A stretch of DNA of 64,000 bases from Thermosphaera aggregans DSM 11486 (GTDB taxonomy: Archaea; Thermoproteota; Thermoprotei_A; Sulfolobales; Desulfurococcaceae). Every line of letters begins with the position of its first letter. Positions within the stretch are counted from its first letter, which is position 1. The notes below the pieces were generated by a model that was not told the origin of the DNA, made no database searches, and was given only the letters and a program-made list of their open reading frames with translations. A program made the position numbers and the translations under genes. Shown here piece after piece: positions 47,516 to 57,031 of this stretch. Location: positions 1,178,001 to 1,242,000 of the forward strand of contig NC_014160.1 in the NCBI RefSeq assembly GCF_000092185.1, read 5' to 3'.

Positions 47516-47534
47516 ATATTCAAGGGAGTCAACA

Positions 47535-48296
47535 ATGCTCGAGGTCAAGGATCTCGTGGTCGAGGTTTCAGAGCGGAGAGTGGTTAACGGGGTTAGTTTC
47601 AAGGTTGACGCTGGCGAGCTGGCGGTGATAATGGGCCCTAACGGTAGCGGTAAGAGCAGCCTAGCCTACGCCATCATGGGGCATCCTCAGTACAAGGTGG
47701 TCTCCGGCAGTGTGATAATAGACGGGGTGGACTACACTTCCAGGCCGACTCACGAGCGCGCGTTAGCAGGGGTTTTCCTAGGTTTCCAAAACCCTGTGGA
47801 GATCCCCGGTGTAAACCTCTACATGCTCCTGAGGAGTGTTTTAAACAAGAAGATGGGGAGAACGGATATTTCGGAGTATGTTGAAGGATTGGAGAAGAGG
47901 GTTAGGAATGAAGCTATTCTAATAGGGTTGAAGGAAGAGCTGCTTGAGCGGGATTTAAACATGGGTTTCAGCGGGGGAGAGAAGAAGAGGTCCGAGATCC
48001 TTCAGGCGCGCGTGATCAGGCCTAAATACATAATTCTAGACGAGCCGGACAGCGGCTTGGACGTTGACGGTGTCAGGAGTGTTGCGGATTATATTAAGGA
48101 GGCATTACTCGCGGGTTCCTCAATAATACTGATTACCCATTACCCTAGGGTTGTAGAATACGTTTCCCCCAGCAAAGTCTACGTCATGTATCGCGGCAGG
48201 TTCGTGGCTGAGGGCGGTTTGGAGCTTATAGACAAGATCAACAGGGAGGGCTACAGATGGCTAGAGGCTGTGGGCGTTGAAAGCGCTGGAACTTGA
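47535..48296 (+). CDS. sufC: SufC, Fe-S cluster assembly ATPase
   Basis: ABC-type ATPase of the SUF Fe-S scaffold complex. Walker A is VIMGPNGSGKSSLAYAIMG, Q-loop GVFLGFQNPVEIPGV, signature MGFSGGEKKRSEILQ, Walker B YIILDEPDSGLDVDG and the H-loop LITHYPRVVEY. The 253-residue length and the NPVEIPG segment are characteristic of SufC. The stop overlaps the sufB start by 20 bp. Confidence 0.96.
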   Translation: MLEVKDLVVEVSERRVVNGVSFKVDAGELAVIMGPNGSGKSSLAYAIMGHPQYKVVSGSVIIDGVDYTSRPTHERALAGVFLGFQNPVEIPGVNLYMLLRSVLNKKMGRTDISEYVEGLEKRVRNEAILIGLKEELLERDLNMGFSGGEKKRSEILQARVIRPKYIILDEPDSGLDVDGVRSVADYIKEALLAGSSIILITHYPRVVEYVSPSKVYVMYRGRFVAEGGLELIDKINREGYRWLEAVGVESAGT

Positions 48297-49677
48297 TGAG
48301 CAAATCTATATTGAGGGGGTATCTTACCCCAAGGAGGTTGAGTTAAGAGGGAGGATTTCTAAAGGGCTTGTAGAGGAGATCTCAAGGCTTAAGAAGGAGC
48401 CTGAATGGATGACCCGCCACAGGCTAAGAGCTCTCGAGTACTTCGAGAAAGCCCCCATGCCCAAGTGGTTGACCGGTATCTGGAGCATAGACCTCGATGA
48501 AATATCATCATACTACATTAAGCCGGCTCACCCTAAGGCTGAGAAGTGGGAGGACCTACCGGAGGAGATCAGGAGGATTTACGAGAAACTCAACCTTCCA
48601 GAGACTTATGCTAAATATCTCGCGGGCTTAACGACAGTGCTGGATAGCGAGAGCGTCTACACCACAATGAAGGATTTGCTCAAAGACCTAGGCGTCATAA
48701 TGGTTTCAATGGAGGAGGCTGTTCAAAAGTACCCTGATATCGTTAAACAATACTTCGGGAGAGTCTTCCCCTACACAGATCACAAGTTCGCCGCCCTCCA
48801 CCATGCCTTATGGAGCGGCGGGGTATTCGTGTACGTGCCCAGGAACGTTAGAATACCCTACCCTGTTGAAGCATTCTTCTTCATAGGAAGTGAGCTCGAG
48901 GGGCAGTTTGAGCACACTATTGTGGTGACTGACGAGAATAGCGAGATAACCTTCATCGAAGGATGTAGCGCTCCGAGGCTTAAAACCTTCAGCTTCCACG
49001 ATGGAATGGTTGAGCTTTACGCCCACCAGGGGTCGAGGCTCAACTTCGTAACTGTTCAAAACTGGAGCAGGGATATTGTCAACTTAAATAATAAAAGAGG
49101 GATTGCGGAGAGAAACTCGCTTATTGAGTGGATAGAGGGGAGCATCGGGAGCAAGATAACCATTACCTATCCTTCAACCATCTTGAAGGGAGAGTATGCG
49201 AAGACGAACAGCACTGTGGTCGGAATTGCAAACGGGCCGTTCATAAAGGATACTGGTTCGAAAATAGTTCACGCAGCCCCTTACACGTCGAGCAGGGTAG
49301 TATCCAAGAGCATTAGCGCTAAGCGGGGTATAAACATTTACAGGGGTATGGTGCAGGTCAACAAGGGGGCTAAGGGAGCCAAGAGCTTCGTCCAGTGCGA
49401 GAGCCTGATCCTGGACAAGGACAGCAAGAGCTACACGTACCCTATCATACACGCTTTCGAGAACGATGCCGACATAGCTCACGAGGCAACTACTGCAAGG
49501 ATAAGCGAGGATCAATTATTCTACTTGAAATCGAGAGGTCTTTCGGAGAGAGAATCCCTTTCATTAATGATACTTGGCTTTATAAGGGACGTCTTCCCGA
49601 GGCTCCCCTTCGAATACGTTTCAATGCTCACCAAGGTTATCCAGCTAGAGTTCAGCGAGATGGGTGGTGTGGGTTGA
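48277..49677 (+). CDS. sufB: SufB, Fe-S cluster scaffold
   Basis: Core scaffold of the SUF complex, 466 residues. Recognisable segments are AALHHALWSGGVFVYVPRNV, IVVTDENSEITFIEGCSAPR, LNFVTVQNWSRDIVNLNNKR, GSKIVHAAPYTSSRVVSKSI and the C-terminal FYLKSRGLSERESLSLMILG. The Cys in IEGCSAPR is consistent with the conserved scaffold residue region. TTG start at 48277 inside sufC and a TTGA overlap with sufD indicate a tightly coupled three-gene operon. Confidence 0.95.
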   Translation: MKALELDEQIYIEGVSYPKEVELRGRISKGLVEEISRLKKEPEWMTRHRLRALEYFEKAPMPKWLTGIWSIDLDEISSYYIKPAHPKAEKWEDLPEEIRRIYEKLNLPETYAKYLAGLTTVLDSESVYTTMKDLLKDLGVIMVSMEEAVQKYPDIVKQYFGRVFPYTDHKFAALHHALWSGGVFVYVPRNVRIPYPVEAFFFIGSELEGQFEHTIVVTDENSEITFIEGCSAPRLKTFSFHDGMVELYAHQGSRLNFVTVQNWSRDIVNLNNKRGIAERNSLIEWIEGSIGSKITITYPSTILKGEYAKTNSTVVGIANGPFIKDTGSKIVHAAPYTSSRVVSKSISAKRGINIYRGMVQVNKGAKGAKSFVQCESLILDKDSKSYTYPIIHAFENDADIAHEATTARISEDQLFYLKSRGLSERESLSLMILGFIRDVFPRLPFEYVSMLTKVIQLEFSEMGGVG

Positions 49678-50735
49678 GCATTACTGATCTACTTAGGGAG
49701 GGGTTTCAAAGACACGGGGACTCGCCGACCGTGAAGCACTACTCTGATTGGGGCGTTTACAGGGATGTTTTCGAGAAACTTGCTAACGGGGAATTGGGGT
49801 TAGAGAGGAAGATTTTGGTTGAAGCATCGGGCGGTGTGCGAATAGAGGGGCGGGGCGAGATAAGTCTTTACGAGCTAAACTCGAACCTTTCTAAATACCA
49901 CATGATCCTGAGCAACGAGGCCATTGTCGCAGGTTTCCACGGGGGTAAAGGCTTCATCAACGTGAAACCAGTAGCTGAGGCGGGCGTGAATATCGGGAAC
50001 CTCATTGCAAGGATTGACTCACCGGGTACGCTTGTATTAAAGGTCGTTAACAACGTATCTAATGGTTTACTTCTACTTGGATTGAACGTTAACGTAGCCG
50101 ATAATGTTGAGGCAAGCATCATCGTCGACGTGGAGGAGGCCCCCGGGTCTGCTTCAAGCATCAACTTCAGAGTGGGGACAGGGAGGGGCTCGATAAGCAA
50201 CCTCGTCTTCCTTTTAAGCCCTGGGAGAATGATGAGGATGGAGGGCTTGATAAGGCCTGGCGACAACTCACTCATGCTTGCCAGGTTAACAGGTGTTTTA
50301 AACGAGAACAGCAGGATTGACGCGGTTGTTGACGGGCTTATTGATGGTTTAAACACCACGTTAAACCTATACTCGACACTCTACCTGAGTAAGCATTCAA
50401 CAGGCAGTGTGCGAGGCAGGGGGACAATATCGTCGAAAGCCTCGGATGCGAGGCTTGTGTACGGGTTTGAATCGATCCTTGAGGAGGAGGCTGTAGCGTA
50501 TATGCAACCATTTCTCGAGGTAAACAGTAACAGGGTTTTGGAGGCTAGGCACTATGCTAGAAACTACCTAGTTACTGTTGACAAGCTCTTCTACCTAGCA
50601 ACGAGAGGGTTGAGCTTCAGCGAGGCTAAGAACATCGTTCTGACAGGGTTGTTAACCAGTCTAATGCCGGGCGAGCTCAGGAGCTACTGCTACAGTGAAA
50701 TAAAAAGAAGAATGAGGAGTCTCCCGGAGGACTAG
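49674..50735 (+). CDS. sufD: SufD-like Fe-S assembly scaffold partner
   Basis: A 353-residue SufB/SufD-family protein with the beta-helix core (EASIIVDVEEAPGSASSINF, RMMRMEGLIRPGDNSLM) and the C-terminal SufBD signature LFYLATRGLSFSEAKNIVLT. The start is the TTG at 49674 that overlaps the sufB TGA (TTGA); the frame is open further upstream inside sufB but that portion is not family-like. The 3' end overlaps the convergent P-type ATPase gene by 4 bp. Confidence 0.88.
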   Translation: MSITDLLREGFQRHGDSPTVKHYSDWGVYRDVFEKLANGELGLERKILVEASGGVRIEGRGEISLYELNSNLSKYHMILSNEAIVAGFHGGKGFINVKPVAEAGVNIGNLIARIDSPGTLVLKVVNNVSNGLLLLGLNVNVADNVEASIIVDVEEAPGSASSINFRVGTGRGSISNLVFLLSPGRMMRMEGLIRPGDNSLMLARLTGVLNENSRIDAVVDGLIDGLNTTLNLYSTLYLSKHSTGSVRGRGTISSKASDARLVYGFESILEEEAVAYMQPFLEVNSNRVLEARHYARNYLVTVDKLFYLATRGLSFSEAKNIVLTGLLTSLMPGELRSYCYSEIKRRMRSLPED

Positions 50736-53389
50736 ATTTTAACCCCGATAGCCTTCCTTACCTCATCTATAAGCCATAATAGGAATGAAGCAACTAGCCC
50801 GTAAATCCACATGCTCAGCGGTAGCGGGGTAGTGTAGAATACCTGGTTCAGCGGGGTGTAGATTGTCACGACATGTAACGCTAGCGATGCAGCCAGCGCC
50901 GGGATAAGCCACTTGTTGAACCTTATCCTCCACAAAGGCTTGTTCTCACTCCTCGAGGCTAGGGCCCTGCCGAACTCTGAGAGCACTATTGTCGTGAAAG
51001 CAGCTGTCTGGGCCATTAGCAGAGATTGAGAATTCATGGTGAAAGCAAGTATCGTGAACCCGGATATGAGTGCTCCGAACACAACATAGTATAGTATTTT
51101 CCTTCGAGTTATCAACCCTCCCCTATACTCAGTGGGAGGCTTCTCCATAATGCCCGGCTCAGCCGGCTCGAGGCCGAGGGCTACTGCGGGAAGAGCGTCA
51201 GTGACAACGTTAACCCATAGTAGGTGGATAGGTCTGAGCGGGGGTGGGAGGTACAGTAGTTCAGCACCGAAAACCGTGCCGACCTCGCCCATGTTGGCTG
51301 TTAACAAGTAGTTTATCGGCTTCTTCAAATTATCAAATATAATCCTGCCCTCCTTAACAGCTTCAACTATAGTGGAGTAGTTGTCGTCTAGAAGGATGAG
51401 CTGTGAAGCCTCTTTAGCAACATCAGTCCCCCTCACCCCCATTGCAATCCCAACGTCAGCGAGCTTTAACGCTGGGGCATCGTTAACCCCGTCCCCCGTC
51501 ATCGCGACCTTATAGCCTTTCGCCTTCAACGCTTTAACAATCCTTGCCTTGTGCTCGGGGGTGACTCTCGCGTAGACGTTTATCTTGTCGACTACTCTGG
51601 CAAGATCCTCATCGCTCATCTTATCCAGCTCCCTCCCCTCCAGGACTGTTTCCTCGCTGGCTTCCAAACCTATCATCCTTGCTACAGCGATAGCTGTTAA
51701 CTTATGGTCTCCTGTAACCATGATTGTTTTAATACCGGCCCTGCTGGCGGTTTTCAAGGCCTCTACGACTTCTTCCCGCGGCGGGTCTATTATCCCGAGG
51801 ACGGCGTAGAAGACTAGGCCTGTTTCAACCTGTGATACATCGTAATCCTCGCTGAAAACATCCATCCATTTATAGGCGACCCCGAACGTCCTGTAGCCTT
51901 GGGAAGCCAGCTTCTCAATCTCTGCTGACAAGGCCTCCTTAACCTCTCTCGTCAACTCTTCCTCACTACTCCCCTGTACTTTCGTTGAAATATCGAGCAA
52001 GAGCTCGGGAGCCCCGGTTGACACCACTAGGTATTTCCCTCCCACCTGGTGAACAGTTGTCTTTCTCTTCCTGAACCTGTCGAAGGGATATGTTTTCACC
52101 AACAGGTATTTTTCAACAGCCTTCCTAACACCTTCTTCCCCCAGGGCTTTGTACGCTAGCACTAGGGCCGCCCCCTCGGTGGGCGAGCCCTTCACCCTCC
52201 ACGAGGAGCCCTCTCTTGTTAATGCTACGTCGACGCTTGTGTGAGCGGCTATGATTTCATACAGGAACGAGTCTTCACCGGGTTCTCCCGGATTACACAG
52301 CACCTTCCCCGACGGCTCATATCCCGCGCCCTCGACCTTGCAGTGTTTTCCCAGCATTTTCACTATTTTAACGGTCATCTCTCCCTTGGTGATTGTTCCC
52401 GTTTTATCACTGCAGATGACGTCCACTGCGCCAAGGGTTTCAACAGCTCCAAGCCTCCTCACCAGTGCCTTCTTCTTCGCCATTCTGTAAGCACCTATGG
52501 CAAGAAGGGCGGTGGCTATTGCGGGGAGGCCTTCAGGTATTGCGGCCACAGCCAGAGCTACTGAAACCATGAAGGCGTCTATGACTCCTAGGTAGCCCTC
52601 TATCAGGGATGTTATGAAGACTATGGCCGCTATCCCCAGTATTATAAGTCCTATTTTCTTCCCGAAAGAGTCAAGCTCTTGTTCTAGAAGGGTTTTCTCC
52701 TCCTTGGCCTCAGCGATAGCCTTGGCGATCCTTCCTATTTCGGTTGAGGAGCCTGTTGAAACAACGACAGCCTTCCCCTTACCTCCAACTACATAGGTTC
52801 CCCTGAAAACCATGTTTCTCCTATCGCTCACAGGGGTTTCCGGCGGGAGCACTGTATCAGAATCCTTCTCAACAGGTGTTGACTCCCCGGTTAAAGGCGA
52901 CTCGTCAACCAGGAGGTCTTCTGATTCAATTATCCTCGCATCAGCCGGGACCTTATCCCCCTCCTTGACTATGAGAATGTCTCCTGGGACAAGCTGTGAA
53001 GCAGGTATCTCGGTTACTACACCATTCCTTAGCACAGTGCAGTAGGGAACAGCCATAGATTTCAACGCTTCAATAGCTTTCTCAGCCTTATACTCCTGGA
53101 TGAAACCCATTACCCCCATTATGATCACAATGGTTATGATGGCCGCCGCGTCCACAATCTCTCCGAGAGCAGCCGAGATCACGGTGGCTACTAGAAGGAT
53201 TATGATAAGGAAGTTGGAGAACTGTCGAAGCAGGAGGAAGACCGGGTGCTTCTTCTTAACCATGATCTCGTTAGGGCCGTACTGGGAGAGCCTTCTAGTT
53301 GCCTCCTCGCTGGAGAGCCCTTCATCCGGGTTAACGTTGAAGACGGCCAGGGCTTCCTCGGGCTTCATGGAGTGCCATGGCTTGCTCAA
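50732..53389 (-). CDS. P-type cation-transporting ATPase, Ca2+/P2A type
   Basis: An 885-residue ion pump with ~10 transmembrane helices. The phosphorylation motif is VICSDKTGTITKGEMTVKIV, the actuator loop VDESPLTGESTPVEKDSD, the hinge TGDGVNDAPALKLADVGIAM, and the ion-binding helix VAAIPEGLPAIATALLAIG; a second MGEVGTVFGAELLYLPPPL and PIHLLWVNVVTDALPAVALG continue the C-terminal membrane part. The layout is that of SERCA/PMR1-like pumps. The substrate is probably Ca2+ or Mn2+. TTG start at 53389 with GGGGTTAAG upstream. Confidence 0.93.
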   Translation of the reverse strand: MSKPWHSMKPEEALAVFNVNPDEGLSSEEATRRLSQYGPNEIMVKKKHPVFLLLRQFSNFLIIILLVATVISAALGEIVDAAAIITIVIIMGVMGFIQEYKAEKAIEALKSMAVPYCTVLRNGVVTEIPASQLVPGDILIVKEGDKVPADARIIESEDLLVDESPLTGESTPVEKDSDTVLPPETPVSDRRNMVFRGTYVVGGKGKAVVVSTGSSTEIGRIAKAIAEAKEEKTLLEQELDSFGKKIGLIILGIAAIVFITSLIEGYLGVIDAFMVSVALAVAAIPEGLPAIATALLAIGAYRMAKKKALVRRLGAVETLGAVDVICSDKTGTITKGEMTVKIVKMLGKHCKVEGAGYEPSGKVLCNPGEPGEDSFLYEIIAAHTSVDVALTREGSSWRVKGSPTEGAALVLAYKALGEEGVRKAVEKYLLVKTYPFDRFRKRKTTVHQVGGKYLVVSTGAPELLLDISTKVQGSSEEELTREVKEALSAEIEKLASQGYRTFGVAYKWMDVFSEDYDVSQVETGLVFYAVLGIIDPPREEVVEALKTASRAGIKTIMVTGDHKLTAIAVARMIGLEASEETVLEGRELDKMSDEDLARVVDKINVYARVTPEHKARIVKALKAKGYKVAMTGDGVNDAPALKLADVGIAMGVRGTDVAKEASQLILLDDNYSTIVEAVKEGRIIFDNLKKPINYLLTANMGEVGTVFGAELLYLPPPLRPIHLLWVNVVTDALPAVALGLEPAEPGIMEKPPTEYRGGLITRRKILYYVVFGALISGFTILAFTMNSQSLLMAQTAAFTTIVLSEFGRALASRSENKPLWRIRFNKWLIPALAASLALHVVTIYTPLNQVFYTTPLPLSMWIYGLVASFLLWLIDEVRKAIGVKI

Positions 53390-53459
53390 TGCTTAACCCC
53401 GTTTTGCTGTAAATCCTTGAAAACCGTAATAATCTTATCATATCAACATCTTCTCCGTC

Positions 53460-54050
53460 TTAAAGAAGGAGGATTTCAGTTGTAAAAATTCTTACTTGAA
53501 ACTTAACGTGTAGGGGTTGTACCATGTAATTAGTTAAGACACTCATATGTTCTATTTCTGCCTCGATAACATCCCCTGGCCGTAGTCCTTCAGGAGGTCC
53601 TGCAGGCGGGCTTCCCAGGGATATTATATCTCCTGGTTCCAACGTCATTATTTCGCTCAGGAACTCGATTATTTCCTCGATCCCGTAAACCACAACTCAT
53701 AGTGTTTAATTTCCCTTCAACTTTTCCACTGCTTCTTCTCAAAATGTTGAGGTTATAGACGTCTATCCCCTTGCTTTCGAATTCGTCCTTAGTGACTATC
53801 TAAGGCCCCATGGGAGAGAACGTGTCAAAGGCTTTCGCGCGTTGCTGGTAGAGAACATAGCCTGGTTGAATCATTTCTATGTCGTGGGCTGTTATATCGC
53901 TGAATATTGTGAAACCGTAAATGTAGTCGAATACTCTGTTCTCCTCCACGAATCCCGCCCCTTCTCCCGGTAGCTACTGCGAGCTTTTATTCATGGAAAA
54001 CCATCTCGGATGAGGTTCCAGGCCGCTTTCCGCCTAGTTTCTCCTCACCG
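53460..54050 (-). pseudogene. Decayed FAH-family hydrolase/isomerase gene
   Basis: Pieces of a fumarylacetoacetate hydrolase-family enzyme in several frames. From the 5' side: ELAVVIGRR-like sequence with stops and a shift near 53950, then VFDYIYGFTIFSDITAHDIE and AFDTFSPMGP followed by TAG (minus-strand stop at 53800-53802) exactly where the family has Trp (GPWIVT), then IVTKDEF. After another shift near 53694 comes the C-terminal signature GIEEIIEFLSEIMTLEPGD and GSPPAGPPEGLRPGDVIEAE. The N-terminal domain is missing. At least one nonsense codon and two frameshifts make it non-functional. Confidence 0.85.
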
Positions 54051-54094
54051 AGTCTTCTAATCTTTAACGGGAACACTTGTCCATTGAAATAGTG

Positions 54095-55285
54095 TCACGC
54101 ATACAGGGTGTTCGAGAGGAAGATAAGGAAGAGTGATACAAACATTGTCATTAAGGTTGCGGGAAACGTGTACTTGTATACTTTATGGAGAGGGGTGTTG
54201 AAGTGTTTCGCAGACATTACTAGGCATGCATGAGCCGGAGAGAGCATTGCGCCGAGGAAGCCTCCCAGGAATGCAAGGGTTGTATAATACCATGACATTG
54301 TTAACAGGTTTTTCAAAGCCGGGAAGCCCAGTGCCACGAACGTGAACTCGAAACCAGTGGCTATAACTATTGAGAATGGAACAGCAAATACTGCCAGGGC
54401 ACCGTAGCCTGCTAAGCGCTCTGCTAGAGTATTCGCCAAACCACTAATCCTTATAGAGTTGCCGAAGACGAGGGAGATTATTATTAAGCCTATCAATGTC
54501 GGGTCGAGAGACTTCTTAACGGCCTGTTTAATCACGCTGGCATCGGGACGGTAAAGTATCAGGAATAATGCTACCACTATTAAAAGGGCCGTGTAGAGCG
54601 GCAGGTTGAGGTAGATGGAGAGGAGTGCTATCAACGGGAAGGGCCAGAGGTGGATCAACCCTTTCAACCTACGATTCCCGCCCGAGCTGACAGCCCTTCC
54701 CCTAGAAATATATGTGAACAATACGGCTCCGGAAATGGCTGAGGAAACCATTACAACCCAGGTCCTAGCGAAGAGCTCACCGTACGATAGTCCAAGCACT
54801 GCGGAAGCAAGTATGATGTTCTGGTAGAGAGGCCAGGTTGAAACCCATATGTGTCTAAACCAGTAATTGAGAAAGGTCTTCTCCACCCCGTTAAACCCTG
54901 CTTTCGAGTATATAGGATCGATCATCGTGGCTGAAACATATGCACCGGCGGGCATTGGGAGCAACCCGATCGCCGCCGGCACACCGATAGACGCTGTTCT
55001 CCAGCCTAGTGATTCGAAAGAATCAACCATCTCCTTAGAAGCTTTAGTGTTCCTATAGAGGTTTGCGAGAACCATTGCAAAGGTTAGAGATAACACGGTG
55101 TTAAGCATTGTGGCGTTGAAAGATTCAATCACCACGTTGAAAGCATTCACACCTAGCAGTGGAATAGAATAGAGTAGAAAAGCGGTTGTTATTGCTAATG
55201 CAATGTTAACTCTCTTCAACACAAGGATGATTGCCGAGCAGACCGATATTGCAAACACTAACATAGGGTCTGGCCCCAGGGTCAA
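54095..55285 (-). CDS. DUF401-family membrane permease
   Basis: A 396-residue polytopic protein with about 10-11 hydrophobic segments. The segment GVPAAIGLLPMPAGAYVSAT and the following NYWFRHIWVSTWPLYQ resemble the DUF401 family (related to ion transporter and gluconate permease-like folds); the second half repeats a re-entrant-like LGGFLGAMLSPAHACLVMSA. Transport substrate unknown. TTG start at 55285 with GGTGAA upstream. The neighbouring FAH gene is decayed, so a former catabolic link may be lost. Confidence 0.75.
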   Translation of the reverse strand: MTLGPDPMLVFAISVCSAIILVLKRVNIALAITTAFLLYSIPLLGVNAFNVVIESFNATMLNTVLSLTFAMVLANLYRNTKASKEMVDSFESLGWRTASIGVPAAIGLLPMPAGAYVSATMIDPIYSKAGFNGVEKTFLNYWFRHIWVSTWPLYQNIILASAVLGLSYGELFARTWVVMVSSAISGAVLFTYISRGRAVSSGGNRRLKGLIHLWPFPLIALLSIYLNLPLYTALLIVVALFLILYRPDASVIKQAVKKSLDPTLIGLIIISLVFGNSIRISGLANTLAERLAGYGALAVFAVPFSIVIATGFEFTFVALGFPALKNLLTMSWYYTTLAFLGGFLGAMLSPAHACLVMSAKHFNTPLHKVYKYTFPATLMTMFVSLFLIFLSNTLYA

Positions 55286-55830
55286 CAGTCAATTCACCAC
55301 ACGCCATCAGCCATTCATGATAGGGAATAGAGTTTAAAGCTCTTCAACCCGGTTGGTAAATCGGCGAAACCATAGCATGGGTTGGAGAACCCTTTCACCG
55401 GGAACATTCCAGCAACGCTAACGCTATTCCCGGTGTTAGATATCGCTTCATTGAGTCTTTTAACAGAACCAGTAACCCTGCGTGGGAAGTACTATCAGGT
55501 CTCACGGTGGAAGGGTACACGCATATTTGAAAGAAGTGCGAACACGGCGACGGTTCGCATCATAGAAGACAAAGGCATAAAGGTCTCATTCATTTACAAA
55601 GACAACAGCACTCTCCTTTAATGTTGCAGACACGCTCGCAGTAGCTTGATTATACTTCTTGAAATGTTGCATAATGGTTTAAGCATTTTTTACAAAAATT
55701 AGCTGGATTCAGTTGAATGATAGCTCATGCATACTTTTCCTCTTGGAAAAGAGCGAGGGGAAAGAATCGAGGTGATCTACAAGTTTTTAATGAACCTGAA
55801 GTAGAGAAGGGTGAACTGTAGCGTGGAGGG
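55286..55830. other. Intergenic region, mostly featureless
   Basis: Holds one marginal plus-strand open frame (55382-55621, TTG start, 79 codons, containing RGKYYQVSRWKGTRIFERS and TATVRIIEDKGIKVSFIYKD). The second half is beta-rich and protein-like, but no family is recognised and the start is poor; it may be the remnant 3' part of a lost gene. The rest is AT-rich with no RNA gene seen. Confidence 0.35.
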
Positions 55831-55848
55831 CTCGCCCTTTAGGGTGGG
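55831..55848 (-). repeat. Stem-loop next to the cysteine-synthase stop codon
   Basis: CTCGCCC-TTTA-GGGTGGG forms a 7-bp stem with two G-U pairs and a 4-nt loop directly beyond the stop codon of the sulfhydrylase gene. The CGCCCTTTAGGG form resembles hairpins at the right end of IS200/IS605-type elements. It may be a solo transposon end or a 3' mRNA hairpin; no T-tract follows on the minus strand. Confidence 0.4.
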
Positions 55849-55849
55849 G

Positions 55850-57031
55850 CTACTCCCTGGCACCTCCTGGTTCTTCAACGCATTTTTCGATTAGGTATTC
55901 GAAGAGCTCTATATACTTCATGCCATGATCCGGTATTACGATGACCACGTCCCCATCTATCGCTCCAGCCTCTATTAGCTTCTTGGCGGCGTAGACTGCG
56001 GCACCGCCGCTGAGACCTATGAGCAGGCCTTCTTTTCTCGCAAGATGTATTACAGTGTTGAAGGCTTCTTCAAGCGAAACATCCGTAACCCCGTCTAGAT
56101 CTGCATAGCCAAGCCATTTCATCCCAGTTTCAACCCTTCTAAGACCAGGTATGAAGCTATCTTTCGATGGTTGAACACCGTAAACCTTGACATCCCCATA
56201 CATGCTCTTAAAGTAGACAGCGAGTGCCGAAATGTGTCCTGATGTGCCGAGACCGCTCACGATGGCGCGCGGTCTTCTACCCATCTTCCTTAACTGGTAA
56301 CCAATCTCCTTCGCAGTGTACTTCAAGTGCACGATGAAGTTGTTATCGTTTTCGAACTGATTAAGTGTGTATGCGTTGTCCCTCTTAGCGTCCTCGATGA
56401 CTTTTTTCACGGCTTCAACTGTCAGTTGTGTGGGTACTCTGACAACCTCGCTTCCCAGCGCTTTGAACAAGTAGTCAACACAGTGTTGAGCTGTTATTGG
56501 AAGATACACCCTAGTTTTTAACCCCAAATAGTTTGCAATGCCGACTATGCCTAGTCCAGTGTTAGTTGACGTGGCTTCGTAAATTCTCTCCGCCTGCAAC
56601 AAGCCATATTCTCGTGCACGCTTCACCATGTACCAGGCAATTCTGTCCTTAATGCTCAGGCTTAATGGGTGGTACCATTCTAACTTAGCCCAGACAGTGA
56701 CCGTGTTGCTACTGAGGTTTTTGATCCTTAACAAGGGGGTAGGTACATCCCGCTCGAGTAGCTCTAGCAGGTCAGTGTAAACGCGTGTAGAATCCCCGAT
56801 AACATTGTCGTAAAAGCCGAGCTGTTCAATAGGCACTTCAACACTGAGCTCGGACTCGTCCTCGGCTACTGGTATGAGCCTTGTGCCAATGGCTTCTAGC
56901 CCATTAAAAACCTCAAGCCCCGTTTCAACATAGCCTTCTTTATCAATCATAACGGGTCGAGTTCTCTTCCTGCGTAGAATCTCTTTTACAACATCTATGT
57001 AGTGTTCCAGCGGAAGCGATCTCTCCCTCAC
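55850..57031 (-). CDS. O-phosphoserine sulfhydrylase-like cysteine synthase
   Basis: A 393-residue fold-type-II PLP enzyme. It resembles Aeropyrum pernix O-phosphoserine sulfhydrylase: an N-terminal extension of ~90 residues, then PTPLLRIKN, AKLEWYHPLSLSIKDRIAWY (PLP lysine in SIKDR), EATSTNTGLGIVGIANYLG, SGLGTSGHISALAVYFKS, the PSKDSFIPGLRRVETGMKW segment shared with that enzyme, and IGLSGGAAVYAAKKL. Standard CysK proteins lack the extension and the RRVETGM loop. The substrate is probably O-phosphoserine rather than O-acetylserine, which would suit an archaeon at high temperature. ATG or near-start at 57031. Confidence 0.85.
   Translation of the reverse strand: MRERSLPLEHYIDVVKEILRRKRTRPVMIDKEGYVETGLEVFNGLEAIGTRLIPVAEDESELSVEVPIEQLGFYDNVIGDSTRVYTDLLELLERDVPTPLLRIKNLSSNTVTVWAKLEWYHPLSLSIKDRIAWYMVKRAREYGLLQAERIYEATSTNTGLGIVGIANYLGLKTRVYLPITAQHCVDYLFKALGSEVVRVPTQLTVEAVKKVIEDAKRDNAYTLNQFENDNNFIVHLKYTAKEIGYQLRKMGRRPRAIVSGLGTSGHISALAVYFKSMYGDVKVYGVQPSKDSFIPGLRRVETGMKWLGYADLDGVTDVSLEEAFNTVIHLARKEGLLIGLSGGAAVYAAKKLIEAGAIDGDVVIVIPDHGMKYIELFEYLIEKCVEEPGGARE

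Noticed and set aside
49395-49673. A 93-codon N-terminal extension of SufD
   Set aside because: It is a shadow frame inside sufB; the SufD-like sequence begins at the TTG at 49674.
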